Of a DNA stretch of 64,000 bases, positions 53,131 to 63,426 are shown one piece after another. Within the stretch, counting starts at the first letter, position 1, and each line of letters starts with the position of its first letter. The translations under genes were made by a program, and so were the position numbers. Under the pieces are notes generated by a model. The model saw nothing but the letters and a program-made list of their open reading frames with translations, was not told where the DNA came from and did no database searches. The DNA comes from Hortaea werneckii (lineage: Eukaryota > Ascomycota > Dothideomycetes > Mycosphaerellales > Teratosphaeriaceae): assembly GCA_037044905.1 (NCBI GenBank), contig JBAOKB010000182.1, positions 1-64,000 on the forward strand, written 5' to 3'.

Positions 53131-56055
53131 CTAAGTCAACGCCTCCGAAGTCCTCATCTTCTTCTCCGGCGGTGGCTGCGGTAATGCAGCATTCCCACCC
53201 CCACCAGCCATCTCATCCGCCTTCCGCTTCTGTTCCGCAACCTCCCTCTCCTTCCTCCTCGCCTCCTTCTCAGCCCGTTCCTTCTCCTTCCGCAATGCCT
53301 TACTCTCATACTCATGCCAATCGCCATCCAGCTGGTCGAGCTCCCACAGCCGCTGGGCCTGGGGCTCCTCGTGGGTGAAGTAAGGATGCTCAAGGACATC
53401 AGCGGCCGTAGGCCTTGAGGCGGGATCGAAGAGGAACATAGCCTGCAGGAGCTCGAAAGCCTCGGGGGAGACACGGTCGGCGTATTTTTCCTTGAAAGTC
53501 GAGGGGATACGTTGGGTGGGGCGGAGGAGTTCGTACCACGTCAGTTCCGTGATACCGGGCCATTCGCTCCGGGAGGGGGTGCCGAGGACGGCATAAATTT
53601 TGTCGAGCTGGTTGATTTCGCCGCCGTCGCCGGGGAAGATGGCGTGGCGGGTGAAGATCTCGACGAGGACGCATGCGGCGGACCAGATGTCGACGGCGGG
53701 ACCGTACTGCGTCTCTCCTAGCAGCAGTTCGGGTGAGCGGTACCATATGGTGATGACGCGGTTCGTGTAGTCCTGCTTTCTCCGCTTCTCGTAGAATCGA
53801 GCCAAGCCAAAGTCGGCAAACTTCAAAGTGCCTGTTTTGGAGATGAGGATATTGGCAGCTTTTATATCGCGATGCAAGACGCCGCGACGGTGGAGGTAGT
53901 CGAGGCCCTCGAACATCTGGCGGGCAAGATCTTTCTTGTGTGCGGGTGTGAGAGTAAATGTTGGATGGTTGAGCAGACCAGTCAAGTCGTGGGAGAGGTA
54001 CTCGAATACCATGAAGCAGTCATTCCTCTCCACCATGACCTCCTGCAACGCGACGACGTTGTTGTGGTTTAGACTCTGTAAGAGTTTTATCTCGCGCGTC
54101 GCCGTAACGGGAAAGCCATCCCTCTCGCCTTCCATACGGATCTTTTTGAGGGCGACCTTGCGTCCAGTATAGACATGGATGCCTTTGTAGACTTTGCCGT
54201 AAGTACCAGACCCGACAACAGACTCATTGCCAGTCTTGCGGTAATAGACCGAGTCGCTGGCTTTGAAGTCGTCACTCAGCTCTGGTCTGGCTTTCAGTCG
54301 CTTCTTTCTGATGACCTCCTTTTTGGTGGGTGGTGGTGAAGGCTTCCGCTCTATACGTGTATTGCCAACATAGTTTGAGCTCTTTGGCACGCTCGTTTGC
54401 ACAAGAGGGCTTACCGGAGCTGGCGTCTTTTTTGCAAGCAATGGGCTTGTCTCCGGTTTGGGAGCAGCTGGTGCAGCTTTCTCCGTTGACGCAGTTTGCT
54501 GGCTTGCTCGGCCCTTGATGGAGAATGAAATCTTACTTTTCTCTTTCTCTGCTTCAGCCTCCTTTTCTGCAGCGGTCTTGCCGAAAGCATTGAGCTTTCC
54601 GTTCACTCCAGTGGGTGTAGCCTTCTTCTTCCTGCTCTCATCGTCGGCACGAAGATCTGCAGGTGGCCGAAAGGGATTGTCATCGTCCTCAGGATCTGGA
54701 TCCTTCTGACCAGAGGTAGAACCTTCTCGGCTCTTGTCTCCAGGTTGGACAAGGTGACCACCTTTTACACCATCGCCTGGGGTCCACGAGAGGTTTGCGA
54801 AGTGACCCCGCCCACCTCTATGTCCTCCGCCGCCTCGTTGTGGTGTGTGACCGCCGACGTGAGTTGCTTGGCTCGCAAATTGCCGTGAAGGTCGGGGCTG
54901 GTAGTACGGCACTCCCGACTGCGGGGGTGGCCCTGGTGGGTACGAATAAGGTGACTGCTGAGGCGGATATCCACTTGGTACTGGGGACGGCCCATGAGGA
55001 GGATAAGCTTGTGGCGGGTAGCCGTACGGCGAGTGAGAGTGCTGTGGTGGTGGATAGCCGTAATTCGGAGGATAACCTGGTCCGCGATTGTACATTTCGG
55101 CCTCTCGATCACGCGCACTGTGACGTGAGCGTATACTATCGCGGCTCAGCGAGCGCCTGGCAGGTGGCTCAATCTCGCTGCGGAGCTGCGGCGCTCGACG
55201 AGTGCCCTCGCGACTGCTCTGCGTGCCCCGAGGAGAGCGCGAATAACGGCGGTGACCCTCCAAACGGCTTTTGCCTACCGGTGGCGTCGAGCGACGTGGG
55301 TGAGAGCCCTGATAATCTTCGTCTCTTGGTCTGTATGGCTCTCTTGACCTTTGCCTCCCTTCTCTTATGCGTTCACCTCCGTACCGCGAGTCGCGAGATC
55401 GTGATCTTGGGCGGCGGTGAGACGCCCTATCAAATTCTGTAGCCACGATTTTACCCTCGCGCGCGGGTCTTGGCGACCTCGCTCTGTCGTCCACGTTTTC
55501 GGTTTTGGAATATGGGGACGATACGTCGGATCTGGAAATGCTTCGGCTGTGGCGGCGGTGGCTTACTCGGTCTCTCGAGGGTGATCGTGGGAAGCCTCGA
55601 TGGCGACGGGGAGACGTATGAGATTGCCGGTGAGGGTGGTGTGAATGATGGCGGTGATGATGGCGTTGCTGGTGGTGGTGGTGGTGGTGGTGGTGTTGGG
55701 CGTCGGCGCCTGGGATGCGAGGGTGGACCGACCTCTTTGAACTACGGTGCTCTGGGCGACCCCGGTTCGGCGAACGCGACGGCGCTGTCCTTGCGCTCCT
55801 ACTCTGGGGTTGGTATCGGGGTGGGGGAGGTGATGGGGACTGGGCGTGTCTTGCAACAGACAGGAAGTGCGGAGGAAGTTCAGCGCTGCCTAGCTTGGTC
55901 TCTACTGGCTCATGACGCCGGGCAGTCTGGGGCAGCGATACACCTTCCCGACCGGGTGCTGGATCTGAAGGACTTTCTCGACGCGCACGGTGGTAGTCCT
56001 CTTCCTCCTCCTGCCGGTGCAAATATCCACCTTTGTGCAGTCGTGATTCAATCAT
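53131..56055 (-). CDS. CTK1: Cyclin-dependent kinase of the CTK1/CDK12 type (RNA Pol II CTD kinase)
   Basis: Single exon, 974 aa. The first 600 residues are low-complexity: RS-dipeptide and Arg-rich stretches, a His run near residues 120-128, and a Pro/Tyr-rich part (GYPPNYGYPPPQ type). The kinase domain covers about 605-900: glycine loop VGSGTYGKVYKG, VALKKIRMEGERDGFPVTA (PITAIRE-like helix variant), catalytic loop HRDIKAANILI, DFGLARF, T-loop DYTNRVITIWYRSPELL and WSAACVLVEIF. A charged coiled Lys/Glu-rich tail and a nuclear-signal-like PPPEKKMR end it. This layout is that of CTDK-I/CDK12 kinases, which phosphorylate Ser2 of the Pol II C-terminal repeats with a cyclin K/Ctk2 partner. The long RS-rich part suggests contact with splicing factors. 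Confidence 0.92.
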   Translation of the reverse strand: MIESRLHKGGYLHRQEEEEDYHRARRESPSDPAPGREGVSLPQTARRHEPVETKLGSAELPPHFLSVARHAQSPSPPPPRYQPQSRSARTAPSRSPNRGRPEHRSSKRSVHPRIPGADAQHHHHHHHHQQRHHHRHHSHHPHRQSHTSPRRHRGFPRSPSRDRVSHRRHSRSISRSDVSSPYSKTENVDDRARSPRPAREGKIVATEFDRASHRRPRSRSRDSRYGGERIREGRQRSREPYRPRDEDYQGSHPRRSTPPVGKSRLEGHRRYSRSPRGTQSSREGTRRAPQLRSEIEPPARRSLSRDSIRSRHSARDREAEMYNRGPGYPPNYGYPPPQHSHSPYGYPPQAYPPHGPSPVPSGYPPQQSPYSYPPGPPPQSGVPYYQPRPSRQFASQATHVGGHTPQRGGGGHRGGRGHFANLSWTPGDGVKGGHLVQPGDKSREGSTSGQKDPDPEDDDNPFRPPADLRADDESRKKKATPTGVNGKLNAFGKTAAEKEAEAEKEKSKISFSIKGRASQQTASTEKAAPAAPKPETSPLLAKKTPAPVSPLVQTSVPKSSNYVGNTRIERKPSPPPTKKEVIRKKRLKARPELSDDFKASDSVYYRKTGNESVVGSGTYGKVYKGIHVYTGRKVALKKIRMEGERDGFPVTATREIKLLQSLNHNNVVALQEVMVERNDCFMVFEYLSHDLTGLLNHPTFTLTPAHKKDLARQMFEGLDYLHRRGVLHRDIKAANILISKTGTLKFADFGLARFYEKRRKQDYTNRVITIWYRSPELLLGETQYGPAVDIWSAACVLVEIFTRHAIFPGDGGEINQLDKIYAVLGTPSRSEWPGITELTWYELLRPTQRIPSTFKEKYADRVSPEAFELLQAMFLFDPASRPTAADVLEHPYFTHEEPQAQRLWELDQLDGDWHEYESKALRKEKERAEKEARRKEREVAEQKRKADEMAGGGGNAALPQPPPEKKMRTSEALT

Positions 56056-57735
56056 TTGACTTGATCAAGATGCGCTCGTACGGGAGCTGGCCCGAAGAGA
56101 GACAGCGCAGCGGGAAGCCGGTGGTAGGCTCAACACGCACACGTCGATGTTGCTCCGAAGCGCTCCGTCGCCAGCCCGTGCGATGGCACAATTTTTCCCA
56201 GTGAATCAAATGCTCGCTAACTACATGTGCTCACCTGGTATGCAGAAATCATATTACTTGGCGATTGATTATGGCCGCCATCTCAGCATCGCACATCGAG
56301 TCTTCGTGGCCTGCAAGTGCAGCTTCATGGCCCAAGCGTTTGCTTCTGCCCCTCCACCCCCATGGTCTTGGCGAAGTCACGAGAAGGCAGCCGCCTACAC
56401 GGGGCAGCTGAAGAGGTTTGGAACAGGTCGCAAAAAGCGTATCGGTAGGTGACCAGGTTAATGCCAAAATTAAGCAGAGCCCAATATCAGGACACAGAGC
56501 TCAGCTCGAGTTGCTATGTCTCCGCGTATTCCACAAGCGCATTCTGTGGGCGGGCAGTGCTGTTTGGTCCCCTCTTTTGAGACTGTCGTTTGTAAAGCAC
56601 TGCTTTGAGATCAGCATCGAAGATACGACGCCAGGCAGAAGGCGGACGTCTGCATGTCGGACGCATATGACAGCATAGCCGGGAGGAACAGACATCTGCG
56701 TAATCAAGTTGTCCCATTCACGCGTACTGTAGTAGCGGTCAGTAGGTACGTGTCAGTAGTGCAGCCGCGATAGATAGTCCGGTACGGCGGGATCATTGGC
56801 ATCCAGAGAGCATATCATATAAAGCATCCTTTGCTTCATAACCCTGAGCCTTGCACAAGACGCATGGTGGTAGCATGAGGTTATCGATGCGCGTATGCTT
56901 TTCAAGTATCTCTCACGCATCGTCAGCCACCAGCGTCCTCGTTCTTAGCCATTCCCGTGGGGAAGTGGCCATGTCTGCTGTCTCAAGCACTGCCACTCAT
57001 CCATGGTTTCCGCTGACGTAAATGCTGTGGACAGTCAGAATCACGGAACGATAGAACTATCTAAACAAGCGCGCATTGGGCACATAGCCCAATATCTCCA
57101 GGCCGAAGCAGCCGTAGTGCGGACAGGAGGCGCCCTGGACTGCAAGATGACTGCGGTCAAGTAAAACGAGCTTCGAGGCGGTGCGCTTGGTAAAAGCGAT
57201 GTGTTGATGCCGGCATCCGGAGGAGTGATGACCTGCTGTGAGCACTGCGCCGTAGAGTCCTCTAGTCAACTGTCATGACCATTCGTGCCCTGGCAAGACC
57301 AGAGACAGCATAGTGGCATATGCGCGCAATTTTGACGATGATACTACTTATACGCAAACGATGCGGCTGGTTGGAAGGTGGACAAGCGTGTGTAGGTGCA
57401 AGTGAAGAAGCATCGAGGCGTGAGCAAAGCCTGAAGTCCCGTCCGCGTGCCCGCCACATGTCGGAATTTTCCGGCGCAAGGCCTCGGTGACATTTTAGAG
57501 ATTGTTCAAGCTTCAACCCACCTTTCATTGGCCAACCGTGCCCCAAAGAGAACATTCAGTTGATCGACTTCGACCCATAGCCATTGGGATGGACCGACTC
57601 TTTTACCAAATCCAGTCCGCCCACTCCAATTACTTCCTCTAAAGCTGTGCTGCCAAAAAGCCGAAGCAAGCCGTCCCTCATTCTTCTCAAACAGATTTTC
57701 CTTCCTTCTTTCCCACCTTTCTGCGATTGCGAGTT
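56056..57735. other. 1.7-kb intergenic region upstream of two divergent genes
   Basis: Lies between the starts of the CTK1-type gene (minus) and GTP cyclohydrolase (plus). Short frames only, no repeat or RNA gene recognised. Confidence 0.45.
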
Positions 57736-58822
57736 ATGCCAGCCATGGACCAGACTCACCACTCTCCCCGACCGAAAGCGATCCCGTCCCACCTTATAAA
57801 CGGCCACTCTCCACTGCACCCAGACTACTCCGCCGAGAAGGAGAAGGACGAGCGAGCACACACATATGACTCGATCAAATCTTCCATGGGCCCTCACAAG
57901 CAACCGTTGAGCCTTGAGCAATTATCCCTCAACGGCGATGGAACCCCAAGCGCAAACCACAGCGATTCCTCTCAACGTGTGTCCGCAAGGCAGTATGAGG
58001 ATGTGACGGACCAAGATATAGAGGATCTCGACCTCAAGGTAGCAGCAAGAGACGGCCGAGACGAGGCACCCATGACCCCGCCAGCGTCAACAAGCCGTTC
58101 CGAATCGCCATTCACGGCGGGACCAGCCATAGATTTTGAAGGGTTATCATGGCCGTCCGGCGGCACAGTGGACCGGCTAAAAGAGCGTTCAGACCCCGCT
58201 GCAGCCCACGAGCGCCTACAAAAGCTCTCTGGCGCCGTGCGGACAATCCTCGAGTGTATCGGCGAAGACCCGGATAGAGAGGGTCTACACGGGACCCCCG
58301 AGAGGTATGCGAAGGCGATGATGTTCTTCACTAAGGGGTACGAGGAGAACTTGCGGGACATCGTTAATGGCGCCGTGTTCCACGAGGATCATGATGAATT
58401 GGTGATTGTCAAGGATATTGAGATTTACAGCCTGTGCGAGCACCATTTGGTGCCTTTTACTGGAAAGGTGAGTCTGGGTTTGAAGAGAGGAAGACTAGTC
58501 CCAGATCTAACGTGAGTGACAGATGCATATTGGCTATATTCCTTCGCGCCGCGTCATTGGCTTGTCCAAGCTCGCTAGGATTGCCGACATGTTTGCTCGC
58601 CGCCTTCAAGTGCAGGAGCGCCTTACGAAGCAAGTGGCTCTCGCTCTGTCTGAAGTACTGAAGCCACAAGGCGTTGCGGTGGTCATGGAATCAAGCCATA
58701 TGTGCATGGTAATGCGCGGTGTCGAGAAGTCAGGGGCGGTGACCACGACCAGTTGCATGTTGGGCGCCATGAGGAAGCGCGCGAAGACGAGGGAGGAGTT
58801 TTTGAGCCTGCTTAGGCGCTGA
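57736..58822 (+). CDS. FOL2: GTP cyclohydrolase I
   Basis: Two exons (57736-58467, 58523-58822; 55-nt intron with GTGAGT donor) give 343 aa from the ATG of MPAMDQTHH. The first 150 residues are Ser/Asp-rich and probably disordered or regulatory. The catalytic domain follows: LECIGEDPDREGLHGTPERY, zinc ligands Cys and His in SLCEHHLVPF, HIGYIPSRRVIGLSK right after the intron, QVQERLTKQVA, and the third zinc ligand Cys in SSHMCMVMRGV, with a closing TREEFLSLLRR. It makes dihydroneopterin triphosphate from GTP, the first step of folate and tetrahydrobiopterin synthesis. Confidence 0.96.
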
Positions 58823-59445
58823 GAATCTGAGATTACTACTTGAATGGGTGACGCGGTGACGACAAGCGACTTTAGACGCCGATCGGGGCATCTGCATTTG
58901 ACGGAGTTACGGGGAAAGGGGGTGGGTGGCGAATTGATGGCCGGTTCAACAGGCCTTTTGGGATGATACCCGCTCAACGCATCGTAAGTCATTTATGTGT
59001 ACAATGATAGAAACAAATTAGACAAAGCAGGCTTCGCTTTAGCTTAGACTTTCTCCAATTGCTGCAAACGTGCGCAGTGTCGGAGGTTGGCCGATGCACT
59101 TCGCACGATCGCTCTTTCCCTCTTCGGAAGCTTCGCTAGCGCGTTCACGAGCCGGCGTCACACGCGCATACATTTTTGCGTCACCTACCTTTCACTTTCC
59201 ACAGGAACAATAGCAACACTCAGACATTGTCGTTGGCTGCAGGAGACTGCGGCATAAAAGCACTCTTCACAGATTGTTCCTGCCTGGTCGTCTTGCAATG
59301 GGCATTGGAAGACTCTACTACTACGCCGCCACGATCGCCATTATTTCTTTCTGCTGTGTGTCACACATCGAGTTGAACTGGCCAGAAAAGGGTTTCCACC
59401 CCCACTCGTCTATGGGCAATATTTTCAGGAAGCCCAAGCCAAAAG
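58823..59445. other. Intergenic, no gene seen
   Basis: 3' flank of FOL2 and promoter of the next gene. A plus-strand frame from 59274 runs into the next gene in another phase and is taken as a shadow. Confidence 0.45.
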
Positions 59446-61359
59446 ATGACGAAGCACCAAGAACCAGCAACGGCGGAAAGCGCAAGCGATCCAGAGCGCC
59501 AGATCCGCGACGACGCCGAGACGACGAAGAACGGAGCGAGCGTGTTGAGTTTAGAAGACGTTCAAGTACGCCACATCCCAGCCGCGGCAGCAGGGTCGGG
59601 CCTTCCAGGGAAACAGAGTACTACCTCGACGAGCTCGACATCAAACCAATTCAACGGTGGCGATGATGCCGACTTCGATGCTCTCGGTATCAGCCAAACA
59701 GCAGAAGACATCACGCAGCCTACCGTTCAGCATCCATCTCTTCCGCCGAAGCTCGGCAACCTTCACAAACGTCGTGCATCTGACTCCCCCGAAAAGTTCA
59801 ACACTGGCAAATTTAACCCGTTGCCGCTGCATACCGATGCCACAAAGCCTACCTCCACTGGCCCTCCACCAGCCAAGCGTGCCCGCATCGAGAACAAGGT
59901 CGAGATCGGCTATGATTCAGTTGGTACGCCTAGGATCGTCTCAGTCACGCCTAAGAATGCTCCTCCTTCCAGCAAGTCGACATCAAAATGGGATCGTGAG
60001 GGCTTGGGCTTCGGCACGAATGAATTCAGCGTCTTCAATGCCCTCCTCCGACATCATGACCTGCTACTGCTCTTGGTCAGCTACCTCAGTGTACCCTCGT
60101 TGATCTCGCTCTACTCCATCAGCAGACCCTTCCACTACATCTTCAACAGCAACTACCTCGCCTTCATACTTTCTATCTCCAACACATGGGCGCCCAACGC
60201 AGCTACCATATACCCCTGGCGGTGCTTCAAATCGCTCTGCGTGCGTGACCCGCAGCTTAAGGTGAAAAGCTCCATGATCGGTCGACACCTACAACATCAA
60301 TACCAGAATCTGCGCGAAATCCCAAGTCTGAAATGGTTGCAGATGGTAGTATGGCGACAGGGCGTGTGCGAGGACATGCTCATCCAGCTCGCCACGAAAG
60401 GACTAAGATGTCCAGCCGGCACTTTAGATGCCGTGAGGCGGATGTGGTTGATTCTCGACTTCCCTCTGAACGCCCAACGCATCGCGCTCTGTAGATCACC
60501 GGAGTACATCACCCCGAGAACCATCTTCCTCGCGACCTTCTTCTTCCTCAAAGTCGACATGGCGTTTACCGACCCCGCCGGCCCAGTTTTCCGAACCAAC
60601 GCCCAGCACAACAACGCCGCAGCGTTCCCACGTCGTCTCGACGGCCGCGGCACCGTCGGCTGCGACCTCCGCGAACTCCTCACCAGCGAGCGCAACTTCA
60701 CGCCCCTCTGGCGGGTCCTACGCGGCTGGAGCCCCGACCCAACCCTCCCTCGCATCCCGATGAACCGGCTGGACATCCTCAAGCTCTGGATCCGCCACGA
60801 ATACCACCTCCCGGACCGCGCCTCGGCCCAAGCCCGAAAACAATCCATCCTCGGCGTCCCCTGGCATCAAGTGGGCACCGCCTCCCTCGAACGCACGGGC
60901 TCAGCGCTCGTGACCATCAACGGGCAAAGAACGACTCTGATCGATCCAGGCCTCACCAGCTCCAAGGACCTCGAGACCCATACGACCCAACAGCTCCTCT
61001 ATCCCCACGCGAAGCGGATCCTCGTGCCCGAGGCGAAACCGCGGGAGAAGCTGATGCGGCCGGAGGAGCTGATGATGAAGGAAGGGGTGCGGAGGAAGAT
61101 GGGGATGCATCGGCACTGGGTCCGGATGATGCTGTGGGGTTTCTGTGATAGGCTTGGGAGGAATTTTGTCGAGTGGGAGGAGGAAGAGTTGGTGCGGTAT
61201 TTGCAGGGGGAGATGCCGGGGCGGGAGTTATTCGAGACGGAGAGGGGGGATGTTGTGGAGAGGGAGGATGTTGCGGCGAGGGCTATGGAGATGGAGGAGG
61301 AGGAGAAGGAGGAGAAGGGGAAGGAGAAGGAGGAGGAGGAGGAGGGGGTGGAGGGTTGA
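59446..61359 (+). CDS. F-box-like fungal protein, function unknown
   Basis: Single exon, 637 aa. Residues 1-190 are Ser/Thr/Pro-rich with a basic PPPAKRARIE patch, likely a nuclear signal. Residues about 195-245 (FNALLRHHDLLLLLVSYLSV then PSLISLYSISRPFHYIFNSN) resemble an F-box: Leu-rich helices that would bind Skp1. The middle contains repeated WxxL/LDILKLWIRHEYHLP-type helices with no clear repeat family. The last 30 residues are nearly all Glu/Lys. F-box proteins give specificity to SCF ubiquitin ligases; the match is weak and rests on pattern and position. Confidence 0.7.
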   Translation: MTKHQEPATAESASDPERQIRDDAETTKNGASVLSLEDVQVRHIPAAAAGSGLPGKQSTTSTSSTSNQFNGGDDADFDALGISQTAEDITQPTVQHPSLPPKLGNLHKRRASDSPEKFNTGKFNPLPLHTDATKPTSTGPPPAKRARIENKVEIGYDSVGTPRIVSVTPKNAPPSSKSTSKWDREGLGFGTNEFSVFNALLRHHDLLLLLVSYLSVPSLISLYSISRPFHYIFNSNYLAFILSISNTWAPNAATIYPWRCFKSLCVRDPQLKVKSSMIGRHLQHQYQNLREIPSLKWLQMVVWRQGVCEDMLIQLATKGLRCPAGTLDAVRRMWLILDFPLNAQRIALCRSPEYITPRTIFLATFFFLKVDMAFTDPAGPVFRTNAQHNNAAAFPRRLDGRGTVGCDLRELLTSERNFTPLWRVLRGWSPDPTLPRIPMNRLDILKLWIRHEYHLPDRASAQARKQSILGVPWHQVGTASLERTGSALVTINGQRTTLIDPGLTSSKDLETHTTQQLLYPHAKRILVPEAKPREKLMRPEELMMKEGVRRKMGMHRHWVRMMLWGFCDRLGRNFVEWEEEELVRYLQGEMPGRELFETERGDVVEREDVAARAMEMEEEEKEEKGKEKEEEEEGVEG

Positions 61360-61667
61360 TTTCAGAATATGTGATGAGAAGATGAGAAGTCCATGGGCAG
61401 ACGTAGGAGGAGTAGAGATGGCATGTAGAGTCTCCCTTTTCGACAGCAGTCTCAAACTCTTCCCACCTTCGCTCGCTCACGTGTTGTCTGCCCATGTCCC
61501 CTCTCAATTAAATTGACCGCGCAAAACCACATTACCTCCACTTCGCCCCTCATCTCATCGACTTTTTTATTGCCTCCTCTTTTTCCGTTCCTTCCTACAC
61601 CTTTGCGTTCCCTCCCTCCCCGCATTCCCACTTTGGCTTCCATCTGGGACTCGGAAGAAGACAAGAA

Positions 61668-61699
<32 letters not shown>
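61668..61699 (+). repeat. Poly-G tract, 32 nt
   Basis: A single uninterrupted run of G. Its true length is uncertain because long homopolymers are poorly read by nanopore sequencing. Such a tract could form G-quadruplex structures on the plus strand. Confidence 0.9.
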
Positions 61700-61701
<2 letters not shown>

Positions 61702-61848
61702 CGATAACAGTAAAAGGAGTCCCAGGAGAGAAGCGAACGCAAAGAACAAAAGGCAACGGGGGCAGGCCGAGAGGAAGCAGGACATCATCCCGGCCCCCGG
61801 AGGACGGAAGACTATATCACTTCGAGCGTCCATCGGAGGCCATATTTT

Positions 61849-61855
61849 GGGGGGG

Positions 61856-61906
<51 letters not shown>
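61849..61906 (+). repeat. G10 run followed by (AG)n microsatellite
   Basis: Ten G followed by about 23 AG units, a long polypurine tract. It may form triplex DNA, and its copy number probably varies between strains. Confidence 0.9.
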
Positions 61907-61910
<4 letters not shown>

Positions 61911-62835
61911 GGAAAGAGCGAGAAAGTACCCGACCTTGTCATACTTACGGGAAGGACAAATAACTTAACTAAGACTTCCTTAAAAGTATAAGTAGGACTT
62001 CGTCTCGGCGAGAAGCTAGGAGCAAGAAGCAACGTAGATAGAAAACGAAGAGAGAGAAGAGGAAAGCAAAAGGAGCAAAGTAAGGAGAGACGAAGGAGCG
62101 GTACTAAAAAGGACTTAATAGGGATAGATAGTATATATAGTTAGAAAGCGACGGAGAGGTTCTACGGGGGGAGAGACATGTTAGTAGAAGGGAAAGGGAA
62201 TAGGGAAGGGATAGGTTAGTATAGAAGGAATAGAAGGGCGAGGAGAGGGGTAGTAGTATTGTTAGAGGGGGAGGGGAGCGAGTCTGTTTAAGCGCTTCTT
62301 ATGGGATACGTACAGGATACGGCATGTTATTGTAGGAAGGAGGTTTGGTAATCGAAAGAAGTTATCTACAAAAGACACTATCTTTCGATCAACTACAACA
62401 CACGGGCGGAAGTCCTTTCTTTTTTCGGATTTCGTCCAAACGGTAGAAGTAATCATGGCACTTTACACTTTCTTACATGATGCTATGCTAAGAAAAAATT
62501 TTCCCCTGTGTCTTTCCCACCATTAAGTATGTCCACCGAAGAGGGAATCATTGAAAAAACGAATAATAAAAGGAGTCCGATGGTCGTTTGCTTTAAAAAA
62601 TCCAAACCCCTCGTTTTTCCCCAATGGGACTTTCGCCAAGCCGAAAACGCCATCCGGCTAGTTCTGAGATAGAATAGACATGGTATCATGCGGATGCATC
62701 GAAGGAGACATGGGAGAGCCTGCATCAGCCGGACGTAGCTCTTCCATGTATCGGCGTCGTGAGGTCAAGGTAGAAGGGGTTTGGCGTCCAGGGCGTGAGT
62801 CCGTCCTTCTCAAGAAAGAGAAAATGTTACACTCT

Positions 62836-63426
62836 TTACAAGGGGAAGAGACGGGTGGTGGAGCGCTTGCCGACGGGCCCGACGAGCGAAGTGCCGTTGG
62901 CGGAGCAGTTCGGGGTGAAGACGCCGAGGTTGACGAGCCAGGCGCCCGAGTTGAACTCGGAGTAGACGGTCTTGATGAGCCAGGGCTCGGCACCGGAAGC
63001 GCGCTCCGTCTCCATGACGATGTTGCCGGTGATGATCTCCGGGCTCTGGGCGGAGCGCCAGCGGATCACGACGGGGCCCTCGCAGGCGTACCAGAGGTTC
63101 AGGATCTCGAAGGGGATCGGGGGCTGGGCGCCCTGACCTTCCTTGAAGGACTCGAGGGAGTCGAAGGTGGGCTCGCCGAGTGGCTGGGGTCCCGTGCAGC
63201 CGGAGTTGATGAGCTCGGTGACGGAGTCGGAGTAGTCGATGAAGTCGGTGGAGAGGGTCTGGTCAGCCAGGGCGTCCGAGTAGTTGGCGATCAGGGTCTT
63301 GAAGTTGTTGGCGACGACGGTGGCCTGCTCGTAGGTCATGCAGGTCTCGTTGCAGTCGCGCTTCTGGAAGGGGGTGGCAATGGCACCCATGGCGAGGGAG
63401 GCCACGGCGATGATGGTGCTGCGCAT
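62836..63426 (-). CDS. Small secreted protein with an NTF2-like fold
   Basis: One exon, 196 aa, from the ATG of MRSTIIAVASLAMGAIATP, a clear signal peptide, followed by FQKRD, a possible Kex2-type site. The mature part has CNETCMTYEQATVVANNFKT, SDSVTELINSG, FEILNLWYACEGPVVIRWRS and an ending with GAWLVNLGVFTPNCSANG. Alternating helices and strands with the conserved NTF2-like pattern suggest a small cone-shaped fold. Four Cys could form two disulfides. The gene is GC-rich and codes with strong codon bias, unlike its purine-rich 3' flank. Similar proteins are common secreted proteins of plant-associated fungi; function unknown. Confidence 0.8.
   Translation of the reverse strand: MRSTIIAVASLAMGAIATPFQKRDCNETCMTYEQATVVANNFKTLIANYSDALADQTLSTDFIDYSDSVTELINSGCTGPQPLGEPTFDSLESFKEGQGAQPPIPFEILNLWYACEGPVVIRWRSAQSPEIITGNIVMETERASGAEPWLIKTVYSEFNSGAWLVNLGVFTPNCSANGTSLVGPVGKRSTTRLFPL

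Larger units (their letters stand above)
61360..62835. other. Simple-sequence and purine-rich zone without genes
   Basis: From 61668 the plus strand is strongly purine-biased: poly-G, G-rich and AG tracts, then several hundred bases of GGAGAG/AAGGA-type sequence with scattered TA steps up to about 62300. From about 62660 it is the 3' flank of the secreted-protein gene. No gene recognised. Confidence 0.6.

Noticed and set aside
59274..59666. Basic 130-codon frame containing MGNIF, a myristoylation-like start
   Set aside because: It overlaps the F-box-like gene in another phase and its Arg-rich part is a shadow of that gene's Ser/Thr-rich start.
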